Positions 28,827-37,309 of a stretch of DNA of 64,000 nucleotides are shown piece after piece. The notes below the pieces were generated by a model. The model was not told the DNA's origin. It worked only from the letters and a program-made list of their open reading frames with translations, and did not search any database. Position 1 is the first letter of the stretch. Every line of letters starts with the position of its first letter. A program made the translations under genes and the position numbers. The DNA comes from Parvibaculum sp049671045 (GTDB lineage: Bacteria > Pseudomonadota > Alphaproteobacteria > Parvibaculales > Parvibaculaceae), in assembly GCF_049671045.1 (NCBI RefSeq), contig NZ_JBATUH010000029.1, positions 1 through 64,000 of the forward strand. Reading direction: 5' to 3'.

Positions 28827-30062
28827 CTACGCCGATTTTCCCGCCAGCAGGGCGCGGCCCGCGCGATACCAGCCCATCAGCCGCTCGTTCGTCTTGATCG
28901 CGCGCTTGAGGCCGAGGCGCGTATGGAGCGCACCCGCCGATGCGAGGCCCCAGGGCGTCGCCGCCTCGACGAGATTGAAGAGCGCCATGGGCGCATCGCA
29001 AAAACTTTCCTTGTAGGCCGCATGGCCGACGGAAAGATCGTAATGCGTGTGGCCAGCCTCGATGCTCGTGGCGATGAGCTTCAGGAGATGGATCCGGCCC
29101 GGCGAGAGCTTCGCATGGGCATGGTCGTAAACGTGAACCATCAGCGTCGCGCGGCCATGCCAGATGTGAGCGATCGAGCCCGAGATCATGCGCCCGTCAA
29201 GCGTGAGCTGCGCGACCTGGAGATTGAGCAGCCCTCTTTCGGCGGGCAGCGCCGCAAGCGCCAGATAGGCGGCGCGATGGGCCTCGTCCTCGAAGATCGA
29301 GGCGATGCCCTGCTGGCGAAGCTGTTCGGCCTTCTGGTCGAGAATTTCGAGCGCCATGGCGCGCGCCTCGTCCGGCGTCGCGGCGACGCGGAAGCCAAGC
29401 GCGCCCTGCCCGCCGAGCTTGCGCTCCTTCACGCGATCGTTGCGCCGCGTCTCCGGCCGGAAGCGCGTGATGAACTCCTCATAGCTCGATGGCAGCGCGA
29501 AGACGAAACCGGGATCGGAAGCAGGCTCGCCGCCAAGCGCGACGAATGGGTTGCGCGCCTCGCCGAGATATTCCGGCTGGTTTTCAAAGAGCACGACATC
29601 GTGCTTCGGAAGCGCGCGCCGGATTTTCGGCCAGAGCGCGGCGAAGCGGCCATGCGGCAGATGATCGGCGAAATCGGGGGCGACGAGCGGGCCCTTGTAG
29701 TCGGCGAACTTGCCCCCGAGCCAGACGAGGCAGCGCGCGCCCATGTGCCGCTCGATCCCGAGGGGCGCGAGCATAAGGGGCCTGCCGCCAAGCGAGATTG
29801 TGAGGATCGCCGGTTCGACGTCCGCCCCCGCATGGGCGTGCCATTGGGCGAGCCAATCGAAGCTCTGAAAGCCGGTGCCGAGCGCCTCCTGCTCGAAGCG
29901 GCGCCAATCAGCCTCGGCGGAGGCAAAGCTCGCGTGAACCGTGAATGCAAGCCCCCGCCGCGCCGGAGCGACCGGGCGCAGGGCCAACGGGCCGGAAGGG
30001 CGTACGGAACTGCGGAGCGCGGCCGGTTGCCTTGCGCTCGCACTCTCACCCGTCATGGCCAT
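28827..30062 (-). CDS. CelD/BcsL-type GNAT acetyltransferase
   Basis: The 411-residue protein resembles the double-GNAT (FemAB-like) group found with cellulose and exopolysaccharide genes. FQSFDWLAQWHAHAG near the N-terminus, RRNDRVKERKLGGQGALGF in the middle and HAKLSPGRIHLLKLIATSIE with HTHYDLSVGHAAYKESF near the end are characteristic. It probably acylates a sugar or peptide at the membrane. ATG 30062 is the longest start; ATG 30056 gives nearly the same protein. It is divergent from the cupin gene. Confidence 0.8.
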   Translation of the reverse strand: MAMTGESASARQPAALRSSVRPSGPLALRPVAPARRGLAFTVHASFASAEADWRRFEQEALGTGFQSFDWLAQWHAHAGADVEPAILTISLGGRPLMLAPLGIERHMGARCLVWLGGKFADYKGPLVAPDFADHLPHGRFAALWPKIRRALPKHDVVLFENQPEYLGEARNPFVALGGEPASDPGFVFALPSSYEEFITRFRPETRRNDRVKERKLGGQGALGFRVAATPDEARAMALEILDQKAEQLRQQGIASIFEDEAHRAAYLALAALPAERGLLNLQVAQLTLDGRMISGSIAHIWHGRATLMVHVYDHAHAKLSPGRIHLLKLIATSIEAGHTHYDLSVGHAAYKESFCDAPMALFNLVEAATPWGLASAGALHTRLGLKRAIKTNERLMGWYRAGRALLAGKSA

Positions 30063-30246
30063 CTCGATATCCTTGCATCATTGCGGCACGCGCGTCGTTC
30101 CGTTTCCGAACGCGGCGACGCTTCTCCATCCGTTTCCCCCATTGGAGAGCAAGTTTCCGGCCAGCGCTGCCCGCGCCTGGTGGCCAATGGCGCACCTCGC
30201 CGCCAGCTCTGCTAAAGTCCCGCCAGCTCGGCCACAGGAGGTCAAG

Positions 30247-30615
30247 ATGCCAGCGCTGATCCCGGTTACGACGGCAGGAACGCCGGAAGAAGGTGCGCCG
30301 CCGCCCGACCGCGTGCTCGAGGGCGCGCCGAGGAACCGGACATGGAACGCATATGAGACGCCCGATGGCCGCTTTTTCTCCGGAATATGGGAATCGGAGC
30401 CCGGCAAATGGCGGATCGAATATACCGAGGCCGAGTTCTGCCACATTCTCGAAGGCGAGAGCCGCATCGCGGGCGAGGACGGGACGCTGGTGACCGTTCG
30501 CGCCGGAGACGCCTTCGTCATACCGGAAGGTTTCAAGGGCACCTGGGAAGTGGTGACGCGCACGCGCAAGCACTACGCCATCCATCTGCCGCCAGAGAAC
30601 TCACAAGAGGACTGA
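30247..30615 (+). CDS. Cupin_3 (DUF861) domain protein
   Basis: The 122-residue protein is one cupin barrel with RFFSGIWESEPGKWRIEY, then EAEFCHILEGESRI and GDAFVIPEGFKGTWEV. This matches the cupin_3 group related to ureidoglycine aminohydrolase and EutQ. Few of the classical metal-binding histidines are present. The start is fixed by AGGAGG five bases before ATG. The stop lies one base before the SDR gene, so the two share a transcript. Function is unknown. Confidence 0.82.
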   Translation: MPALIPVTTAGTPEEGAPPPDRVLEGAPRNRTWNAYETPDGRFFSGIWESEPGKWRIEYTEAEFCHILEGESRIAGEDGTLVTVRAGDAFVIPEGFKGTWEVVTRTRKHYAIHLPPENSQED

Positions 30616-30616
30616 G

Positions 30617-31369
30617 ATGAAAGCTGCTCTCGTCACCGGCGCCGCGCGGCGCATCGGCCGCGCCATCGCTCTGGCGCTTGCCGGGGAAGGCTATGCCGTC
30701 GCGCTCCATCACTACCAGTCCGATGCCGAGGCGGCTGGGCTCGTCCGCGAGATCGGCATGAGGGGCGGCAAGGCCGTCGCGCTGAAGGGCGATCTCGGCA
30801 ATGTGGCCGATGTTTCGGCACTCGTGCCCGACGCCGCGAGGGAACTCGGCCCCCTCACCCTTCTCGTCAACAACGCCTCGATCTTCGAGGAAGACGGTCC
30901 CGCCACCATGACGCAGGCGAGCTGGGACGGGCATATGGACACGAACCTCAGAGCGCCCGCCTTTCTCTCCCAGGCCTTCGCCGCGCAACTCCCGGACGGC
31001 GCCAGGGGCAACATCATCAACATCATCGACCAGCGTGTCTGGCGGCCCAATCCGCGCTTCCTCTCCTATACGGTGTCGAAAATGGCGCTCTGGGACCTGA
31101 CGCGCCTTCTCGCCCAGGGCCTCGCCCCCCATATCCGCGTCAACGGCATCGGCCCGGGCCCGACGCTGGCCAACCAGCGCCAGACCGAGGCCGATTTTGC
31201 CCGCCAGACTGCGGCAACAATTCTTCGCCGCGGCACGTCGCCAGACGAGATTTGCGACGCTGTTCGGTTTATTCTCGCCGCGCCCGCCATGACCGGCCAG
31301 ATGATAGCGCTCGATGGGGGCCAGCATCTCGCCTGGGAAACACCCGACGTGATCGGTATTCCTGAATGA
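30617..31369 (+). CDS. Short-chain dehydrogenase, probably FolM-like pteridine reductase
   Basis: The 250-residue SDR has TGAARRIGRAIALALA, with Arg where classical SDRs have Gly. That TGxxxRxG form is the signature of pteridine reductase 1 and FolM. NNASIFEEDG and the catalytic Y-x-x-x-K (SYTVSKMALWDLTR) follow. dihydroneopterin aldolase (folB) lies 17 bases downstream, which supports a role in reducing dihydromonapterin or dihydrofolate. The assignment to FolM rests on motif and neighbourhood; a generic oxidoreductase remains possible. Confidence 0.85.
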   Translation: MKAALVTGAARRIGRAIALALAGEGYAVALHHYQSDAEAAGLVREIGMRGGKAVALKGDLGNVADVSALVPDAARELGPLTLLVNNASIFEEDGPATMTQASWDGHMDTNLRAPAFLSQAFAAQLPDGARGNIINIIDQRVWRPNPRFLSYTVSKMALWDLTRLLAQGLAPHIRVNGIGPGPTLANQRQTEADFARQTAATILRRGTSPDEICDAVRFILAAPAMTGQMIALDGGQHLAWETPDVIGIPE

Positions 31370-31386
31370 GTTGAGAACCCCCGAAA

Positions 31387-31794
31387 ATGAGCCAGCCCGA
31401 AAACGTATTGCCCCTCAAGATCGCCGACGCGGCGCACTCCATCCGTCATGTCTTCGTGCGTGACCTGCTGCTCGACGCCCATATCGGCGTTTATGCCCAT
31501 GAGCAGAAGACCACCCAGCCCATTCGCGTGAATGTGGATCTGACCGTGCGCGAGACTGTTCACGGCGACAAGCTCGCCAATGTCGTCTGCTATGAGGAGG
31601 TGGTGAACAGCATCAAGGCGCTCGTCGCCAGCGGACACCTCAACCTCGTGGAGACGCTGGCGGAGCGCATCGCCTCGACCTGCCTTCAGGATGCCCGCGT
31701 CAGCGTCGCTCGCGTCCGGATCGAGAAACTTTCGGCGATCCCGGAAGCGGCCAGCGTCGGCGTCGAGATCGAGCGCGCCAGACCTTCCGCCTGA
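31387..31794 (+). CDS. folB: Dihydroneopterin aldolase
   Basis: FolB converts dihydroneopterin to 6-hydroxymethyl-dihydropterin and glycolaldehyde in folate synthesis. The 135 residues give the tunnelling fold: VFVRDLLLDAHIGVYAHEQ at the start of the domain, VCYEEVVNSIKALVASGHLN, and LVETLAERIASTCL with the substrate-binding Glu. It follows the FolM-like SDR directly, and the pair forms a folate operon with the cupin gene. Confidence 0.9.
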   Translation: MSQPENVLPLKIADAAHSIRHVFVRDLLLDAHIGVYAHEQKTTQPIRVNVDLTVRETVHGDKLANVVCYEEVVNSIKALVASGHLNLVETLAERIASTCLQDARVSVARVRIEKLSAIPEAASVGVEIERARPSA

Positions 31795-32198
31795 TGCAGC
31801 GGCGCGGCGGGGACCGGGCATCGGCCCTCCGCAAAAAGCGGCAATGGAATCAAAGCCTTGCCACTTCCGGCCCGCGCGTGCGGAGTGTTTGTACACAGCT
31901 CCGACTGGATGCGAAAATCATAATTTTCCTTGACTCGCGCTATGCTCGACTCGCAGCGGCTATCGCGCAAAAACAAAAAAATCCTTAATATTCAAACACT
32001 TAAATTTGTCACGGATTTCGGCGTGGCGTCATAAAAGTTAACCATGACAAAGGCTTGACGAAGAACAGACAGAATATTTCAACAAACTTATCCACAGGAG
32101 AATTTGGAGGAACCGGAGGGCTCCCGAATCGGGCTTCATCGCGGGCGGGGTGCCCCCGCGAAGCACGATCCGGTCAGGCGATCGCGGCAAAACGGACC
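31795..32198 (+). other. 404-base AT-rich gene-free region with a perfect DnaA box
   Basis: No convincing gene is present. The middle (about 31915-32100) is strongly AT-rich against a GC-rich background. It contains a GACTCGC direct repeat (31932-31938 and 31948-31954), A-tracts, and a perfect DnaA box TTATCCACA at 32088-32096, some 100 bases before the uvrC start. Candidate -35 boxes TTGACT (31930) and TTGACG (32055) lack well-spaced -10 partners. It probably holds the uvrC promoter. Confidence 0.5.
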
Positions 32199-34205
32199 AT
32201 GAACAGCAAGGATGACGGCAGCAACGGATCGGGCGGAGGCGCTACCGGCGAGGGTGAAGCGCTCCGGGCGCCCATGGGCGCGACGGAGAAGCTCTCCGGC
32301 GCCGATCTCATCGCCGAGAAGGTGAAGCTGCTGCCCGACAGCCCCGGCGTCTATCGCATGTATGGCGCGGGCGGCGATCTGCTCTATGTCGGCAAGGCGC
32401 GCAACCTCAAGAAACGCGTCTCGAACTACACCAAGCTCACCGGGCATTCGAACCGCATCGCGCGCATGATCGCATCTACGGTCGCCATGGAGTTCATCAC
32501 CACGGCGACGGAGACGGATGCGCTCCTCCTCGAAGCCAATCTCATCAAGAGCGGCAAGCCCCGCTACAACGTGCTGCTGCGCGACGACAAGTCGTTTCCC
32601 TACATCCTGCTCACTGGCGATCACGCCTTTCCGCAGGTGCTGAAGCATCGCGGAAGCCGCACGCGCAAGGGCGATTATTTCGGGCCCTTCGCTTCCGCGG
32701 GCGCCGTCAATGCGACGCTCAACGCGCTCCAGAAGGCGTTTCTGCTGCGCTCCTGCTCCGACAGCGTCTTTGAAAGCCGCACGCGCCCCTGTCTGCTCTA
32801 CCAGATCAAGCGTTGCAGCGCCCCCTGCACCGGAGAGATCAGTGCCGCGGATTATGCGGCGCTGGTCGAGGAAGCGCGCGACTTCCTGCGCGGCCGCTCG
32901 CGCAAGACGCAGAAGGAACTCGCGGCGAATATGGAGTCGGCGGCCGCCGCCCTCGATTTCGAGCGGGCTGCCATCTACCGCGACCGCATCCGCGCGCTGA
33001 CCCAGGTGCAGCAGCATCAGGGCATCAACCCGCACACGCTGACGGAAGCCGATGTCATCGCCGCATGGAGCGAGGGCGGACAGACCTGCGTTCAGGTCTT
33101 CTTCTTCCGCGCCGGCCAGAACTGGGGCAACCGCGCCTACTTCCCGCGCCATGACAAGGATGTCGATACGGAGGAAGTGCTCGACGCCTTTCTCGCGCAG
33201 TTCTACGAGGACCGGCATCCGCCGCGCCTCGTGCTGCTGAGCCATGACGTGCTCGGCAGAGCGCTGCTGGCGGAAGCCCTTTCCATCATTGCGGGCCACA
33301 AGGTCGCGGTCGGCGTTCCCCGCCGCGGCGAGAAACGCGAACTCATCGACCACGCGCTCACCAATGCGCGCGAGGCGCTGGGCCGCCGCCTCGCGGAAAG
33401 CTCGACGCAGCGGAAGCTTCTCGAAGGCGTGGCGGAAGTCTTCGGCCTTGGCGAAGCGCCCACACGCATCGAGGTCTATGACAACAGCCACATTTCCGGC
33501 TCGAAGCCCGTCGGCGGCATGATCGTCGCGGGCCCCGAAGGTTTCATGAAGTCACAATACCGCAAGTTCAACATCAGGAGCGACATCGAGCCCGGCGACG
33601 ATTACGCGATGATGCGCGAGGTGCTGACACGCCGCTTCACACGCCTGCTGAAGGAAGCGGGCGAAATCGCAGGCGAGGCCGAACCGCGCCCCGGCGACGA
33701 GGCGGAAGCGGAAGCGGCCACGCATAAGGAATTTCCCGACTGGCCGGACCTCATCCTCGTCGATGGCGGCGCCGGCCAGCTCAAGGTCGCCTGCGAGGTT
33801 CTGGCCGAACTCGGCATCGACAGCGTCGCCATGGTGGGCGTCGCCAAGGGCCCTGAGCGCGATGCGGGCCGCGAGCGCTTCTTCATGCCGGGCCGCGATC
33901 CCTTCATGATGGAGCCGCGCAACCCCGTTCTCTACTACCTTCAGCGCCTCCGCGACGAAGCGCATCGTTATGCGATCGGCAGCCACCGTGCCCGCCGCTC
34001 GAAGGCGATCGGCGTCAATCCGCTCGACGACGTGCCGGGCGTCGGTCCGGGGCGCAAGCGCGCGCTGCTGCGCCATTTCGGCTCGGCGCGGGCCGTGGCG
34101 CGCGCGGGGCTTGCCGATCTCGAGGCCGTCGACGGCATCAGCGCCAAGGTCGCCCGCACAATTTACGACTTCTTCCATGGGAGCCCGGAGACTTCCGGCA
34201 AATAG
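32199..34205 (+). CDS. uvrC: Excinuclease ABC subunit UvrC
   Basis: UvrC makes both incisions in nucleotide excision repair. The 668 residues contain the GIY-YIG nuclease domain (about 40-125: SPGVYRMYGAGGDLLYVGKA), the Cys-rich RPCLLYQIKRCSAPC segment, a UVR motif (MESAAAALDFERAAIYRDRI) that binds UvrB, the RNase H-like second nuclease (EVYDNSHISGSKPVGGMIV, LILVDGGAGQL), and C-terminal helix-hairpin-helix repeats (DDVPGVGPGRKRALLRHFG). ATG 32199 is preferred; the frame is open upstream but that sequence is not UvrC-like. The first 35 or so residues are low-complexity Gly/Ser. Confidence 0.96.
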   Translation: MNSKDDGSNGSGGGATGEGEALRAPMGATEKLSGADLIAEKVKLLPDSPGVYRMYGAGGDLLYVGKARNLKKRVSNYTKLTGHSNRIARMIASTVAMEFITTATETDALLLEANLIKSGKPRYNVLLRDDKSFPYILLTGDHAFPQVLKHRGSRTRKGDYFGPFASAGAVNATLNALQKAFLLRSCSDSVFESRTRPCLLYQIKRCSAPCTGEISAADYAALVEEARDFLRGRSRKTQKELAANMESAAAALDFERAAIYRDRIRALTQVQQHQGINPHTLTEADVIAAWSEGGQTCVQVFFFRAGQNWGNRAYFPRHDKDVDTEEVLDAFLAQFYEDRHPPRLVLLSHDVLGRALLAEALSIIAGHKVAVGVPRRGEKRELIDHALTNAREALGRRLAESSTQRKLLEGVAEVFGLGEAPTRIEVYDNSHISGSKPVGGMIVAGPEGFMKSQYRKFNIRSDIEPGDDYAMMREVLTRRFTRLLKEAGEIAGEAEPRPGDEAEAEAATHKEFPDWPDLILVDGGAGQLKVACEVLAELGIDSVAMVGVAKGPERDAGRERFFMPGRDPFMMEPRNPVLYYLQRLRDEAHRYAIGSHRARRSKAIGVNPLDDVPGVGPGRKRALLRHFGSARAVARAGLADLEAVDGISAKVARTIYDFFHGSPETSGK

Positions 34206-34284
34206 GACTCCCCGCGGCTGACATAGCGCGCAGCTTTGCTATGCTGCCACGACAAGGAGAATCCCCTGCCGGGAAGAGGCGCGA

Positions 34285-34893
34285 ATGTCCACCAGCCTGC
34301 CCAATCTGCTGACTTATGCCCGCATCGTGATGGTGCCGGCCGTCGTCGCCTGTTTCTATTTCGACGGCGACGCCGCGCGCTGGTTGGCGCTGGCGATCTT
34401 CGTGCTGGCGGGCATCACCGATTTCTTCGACGGCTATCTCGCGCGCGCATGGGCGCAGCAGTCGAACCTCGGGCGCATGCTCGACCCGATCGCCGACAAA
34501 TTGCTCGTCGCGGCCGTTCTGCTCGTGCTCACACGGGCGGGCACCATCGCCGGCTGGTCGCTCTGGGCGGCGCTCGTCATTCTCTGCCGCGAGATTCTCG
34601 TTTCGGGCCTGCGCGAATTTCTGGCGGAAGTGCGCGTAAGCGTGCCCGTGTCGCAGCTTGCGAAGTGGAAGACCGCGATCCAGATGATCGCCATCGGCTT
34701 CCTTCTCGCGGGGCCGGCGGGCGACAAGCTCATCTCCGGCATCACCGAAACGGGCATCGCCCTTCTCTGGGCGGCGGCGATCCTGACGCTCTATACGGGC
34801 TATGACTATTTCAAGGCGGGCATCGGCCATCTGACCGGACCGGTCAAGACAGCCGATCCGCGCGGAGCCGCCGGGCAGGACGGAAAATCGTGA
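34285..34893 (+). CDS. pgsA: CDP-diacylglycerol-glycerol-3-phosphate 3-phosphatidyltransferase
   Basis: This membrane enzyme makes phosphatidylglycerol phosphate. The 202 residues have the CDP-alcohol phosphotransferase signature DFFDGYLARAWAQ...GRMLDPIADK (D-G-x2-A-R-x8-G-x3-D-x3-D form), beginning SLPNLLTYARIVMVP, with about five membrane helices. It lies between uvrC and moaD, an order common in alphaproteobacteria. Its TGA overlaps the GTG start of moaD. Confidence 0.94.
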   Translation: MSTSLPNLLTYARIVMVPAVVACFYFDGDAARWLALAIFVLAGITDFFDGYLARAWAQQSNLGRMLDPIADKLLVAAVLLVLTRAGTIAGWSLWAALVILCREILVSGLREFLAEVRVSVPVSQLAKWKTAIQMIAIGFLLAGPAGDKLISGITETGIALLWAAAILTLYTGYDYFKAGIGHLTGPVKTADPRGAAGQDGKS

Positions 34894-35141
34894 AAATTCT
34901 CTACTTCGCCTGGGTGCGCCAGAAGGTCGGCACCCCGGAGGAAGAGATCGCCCTTCCAGGCGGGCTCGGCGATGTCGCCGCCCTCATTGCCTGGCTGAGG
35001 ACGCGCGGACCCGGCTATGAGGCGGCGTTTGAAAATCTGGACCTCATCCGCGTCGCCGTCGATCAGGCTCATGTCGAGTTCGATGCGAGCATCGAGCGTG
35101 CCGAGGAAATCGCCTTCTTTCCGCCGGTGACCGGCGGCTGA
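34890..35141 (+). CDS. moaD: Molybdopterin synthase sulfur-carrier subunit MoaD
   Basis: This ubiquitin-like protein (83 residues) donates sulfur to precursor Z. It ends in the required Gly-Gly (FFPPVTGG), which becomes the thiocarboxylate. The start is GTG at 34890, overlapping the pgsA stop, with KILYFAWVRQKVG as the usual N-terminus. moaE follows 9 bases later. Confidence 0.95.
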   Translation: MKILYFAWVRQKVGTPEEEIALPGGLGDVAALIAWLRTRGPGYEAAFENLDLIRVAVDQAHVEFDASIERAEEIAFFPPVTGG

Positions 35142-35150
35142 GAGAACCCC

Positions 35151-35609
35151 ATGATCCGGGTACAGACCGAGGATTTCGACATCGGAGCGGAAATGGCCCG
35201 CCTCCTGCGCGGCCGCACCGATATCGGCGCGGTTGTGAGCTTCACGGGCCTCGTGCGCGACGTGACGGGCGGCGCCTCCGTCTCCTCCATGGAGCTTGAG
35301 CACTATCCGGGCATGACTGAGCGCGAGCTTGCGCGCATCGAGGCGGAGGCAAATGCGCGCTGGCGCCTTCAGGCGAGCCTGATCATCCATCGCGTCGGCA
35401 AGCTCGAGCCGGGCGACAATATCGTGCTCGTGATCACCGCCTCCGCGCATCGGGAGGACGCCTTCAGGGCGGCGGAATTCCTGATGGACTATCTGAAGAC
35501 CCGCGCCCCGCTCTGGAAACGCGAAGGCGGCCCCGAAGGCGCCCGCTGGGTCGAGGCCCGCGCCAGCGACGATGCGGCGGCGGCGAAATGGGACGAAAAA
35601 GACGGCTGA
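35151..35609 (+). CDS. moaE: Molybdopterin synthase catalytic subunit MoaE
   Basis: MoaE is the large subunit of molybdopterin synthase and works as a heterotetramer with MoaD. The 152 residues include GAVVSFTGLVRDVTGG, MELEHYPGMTERELARI, IIHRVGKLEPGDNIVLV with the catalytic-site basic residues, HREDAFRAAEFLMDYLK and APLWKREGG with the active-site lysine. It completes the uvrC-pgsA-moaD-moaE block and is convergent with ilvE. Confidence 0.95.
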   Translation: MIRVQTEDFDIGAEMARLLRGRTDIGAVVSFTGLVRDVTGGASVSSMELEHYPGMTERELARIEAEANARWRLQASLIIHRVGKLEPGDNIVLVITASAHREDAFRAAEFLMDYLKTRAPLWKREGGPEGARWVEARASDDAAAAKWDEKDG

Positions 35610-35658
35610 GTTTCCCCAGCCGCCTCGTTTCAGATTTCTCGAGCCTCGAGCCTTGCGC

Positions 35659-36555
35659 TCAGGCGCGGGCCGCAACCGGCGCGCCGCCGCGCACTTCAGC
35701 CGTATAATCCTCGAAAAGCGTCGAGGTGATCTTGCCCGGCGTGAAGCGGTGAGGTCCGATCTCGCCCACCGGCGTGACTTCCGCGGCGGAGCCGGTGATG
35801 AAGCATTCGCTGAAGGAGGAAAGCTCCTCCGGCGAAATGTGGCGCTCGACGACCTCGATGCCACGCCGCTTCGCAAGCTCGATCACGGTCTGGCGCGTGA
35901 TGCCGTTGAGGAAACAGTCCGGGGTCGGCGTATGGATGACGCCGTCCTTGATGAAGAAGATGTTGGCGCCCGTCGCCTCGGCCACATAGCCGCGATAGTC
36001 GAGCATCATCGCGTCGGCATAGCCGTTATTCTCGGCGGCATGCTTGGAGATGGTGCAGATCATGTAGAGGCCGGCGGCCTTCGCATGAGAGGGCGCCGTC
36101 TCCGGCGAGGGACGCTTGTACTTCGCGATGTCGAGGCGGATGCCCTTCTTGCGCTGCTCGGGGTCGAAATAGGAAGGCCATTCCCAGGCCGCGACCGCGA
36201 AATTGATCTTGTTCTTCTGCGCCGAGACGCCCATCGCCTCGCTGCCGCGCCAGGCGACCGGGCGCACATAGCCGTCGACGAGGTTCTGCGCCTTCAGCGC
36301 GGTGCGGCACGCCTCGTCGATTTCCTCGACCGAATATGGGATCTTGAAGCCCATGACCTCGGCCGAATTGATGAGCCGTTCGGAATGTTCGCGCAGCTTG
36401 AAAATCTTGCCATTATAGGCCCGGCAGCCCTCGAAGACGCAGCTTGCATAGTGAAGGCCGTGGGTCAGTACGTGCACCTTGGCATCGGCCCAGGGAACGA
36501 GTTCCCCGTTGAACCAGATAAAGCCGTCGCGTTTGTCGAAAGGAATGTCTGCCAT
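35659..36555 (-). CDS. ilvE: Branched-chain amino acid aminotransferase
   Basis: This fold-type IV PLP enzyme performs the last step of leucine, isoleucine and valine synthesis. The 298 residues show VHVLTHGLHYASCVFEGCRA, RPVAWRG, the PLP lysine in APSHAKAAGLYM (about residue 160), and YVAEATGANIFFIKDG with the cofactor-binding Glu, then GITRQTVIELA. The start at MADIPFDKRDGF has an AGGAA ribosome site. It is divergent from the petP-like MarR gene. Confidence 0.94.
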   Translation of the reverse strand: MADIPFDKRDGFIWFNGELVPWADAKVHVLTHGLHYASCVFEGCRAYNGKIFKLREHSERLINSAEVMGFKIPYSVEEIDEACRTALKAQNLVDGYVRPVAWRGSEAMGVSAQKNKINFAVAAWEWPSYFDPEQRKKGIRLDIAKYKRPSPETAPSHAKAAGLYMICTISKHAAENNGYADAMMLDYRGYVAEATGANIFFIKDGVIHTPTPDCFLNGITRQTVIELAKRRGIEVVERHISPEELSSFSECFITGSAAEVTPVGEIGPHRFTPGKITSTLFEDYTAEVRGGAPVAARA

Positions 36556-36722
36556 GTGCGTGTTCCTGTTCCGCCGCCTACGTTCGGTGATTAAAAGCTG
36601 TCTGGCTGGCCACTTTGCCCCCGATGGGGCCCCGCGAAAACAGATAGAATTCGTAAGATTCGACCGGCCACGTTCTGTCTGATCTCTTGGCGGTAGAAAA
36701 ACACTAACATGGTCGGAAAAAA

Positions 36723-36743
36723 TATGTCAACATGGCTGACATA
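36723..36743 (+). promoter_or_regulatory. MarR-type operator TATGTCA-N7-TGACATA before petP
   Basis: A perfect 7-bp dyad (36723-36729 and 36737-36743) ends only five bases before the petP start codon and lies in the ilvE/petP divergent region. MarR proteins bind palindromes of this size, so autorepression is likely. No ordinary ribosome site lies between it and the ATG, so the petP transcript may be leaderless or very short-leadered. Confidence 0.65.
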
Positions 36744-36748
36744 AATTT

Positions 36749-37309
36749 ATGAGCAAGACCAGAATTATTGGAAAAGAGCACCCCTCCGCCCCGCCGGAGC
36801 CGCGGAAAGCCGTGCTTCCCGACGCCGACGAGCCGATCATGGAGGCGATCGAACTCCTTTTCTTCGGCTATCGCGACTTCGTGAGCGACCCCGACGTGAT
36901 CCTCACATCTTATGAGTTCGGCCGCGCGCACCACCGCGTCGTCCACTTCGTCGGACGCAACCCCGGCATTACGGTCGCCGAGCTGCTGAGCATTCTGCTC
37001 ATCACCAAGCAGAGCCTCGCCCGCGTGCTGCGCCAGCTGATCGAGCGCGGCTTCATCGAGCAGAAGACGGGCGAGAAGGATCGCCGTCAGCGCCGGCTCT
37101 ATCTCACCGCCGCCGGGCTCGATCTCTGGCGGCGTCTGCTGGAGCCACAGCACAGGCGCGTGCGGCGCGCCTTCGCGGCCGCCGGCCCGAACGCCGAGCG
37201 CGCATGGCGCGACGTGCTGCTCGCGCTTCTCGACGAGGAACACCGGCCCGAGGTCGAGCACGTCATCGCCAAGGACGCATTGCCCGAAGGCACGAAGGAT
37301 CGGAAATGA
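36749..37309 (+). CDS. petP: MarR family regulator, PetP-like
   Basis: The 186-residue MarR winged-helix protein reads IELLFFGYRDFVSDPDVILT, YEFGRAHHRVVHFVGRNPG, LLITKQSLARVLRQLIERGF as recognition helix, and KDRRQRRLYLTAAG in the wing. This matches PetP of Rhodobacter capsulatus, which is cotranscribed with the response regulator PetR. The next gene here is likewise an OmpR-type regulator, overlapping by ATGA. In R. capsulatus the pair lies upstream of petABC; here petABC is about 20 kb away. The symbol rests on recalled similarity and context. Confidence 0.8.
   Translation: MSKTRIIGKEHPSAPPEPRKAVLPDADEPIMEAIELLFFGYRDFVSDPDVILTSYEFGRAHHRVVHFVGRNPGITVAELLSILLITKQSLARVLRQLIERGFIEQKTGEKDRRQRRLYLTAAGLDLWRRLLEPQHRRVRRAFAAAGPNAERAWRDVLLALLDEEHRPEVEHVIAKDALPEGTKDRK

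Noticed and set aside
32088..32096. DnaA box as a sign of a replication origin
   Set aside because: There is only one box and none of the usual origin neighbours (dnaA, dnaN, hemE, parAB, gidA).
36732..36752. Six-codon leader frame (MADINL) whose stop overlaps the petP start
   Set aside because: It lies inside the MarR-type palindrome, which explains the sequence better, and has no well-placed ribosome site.
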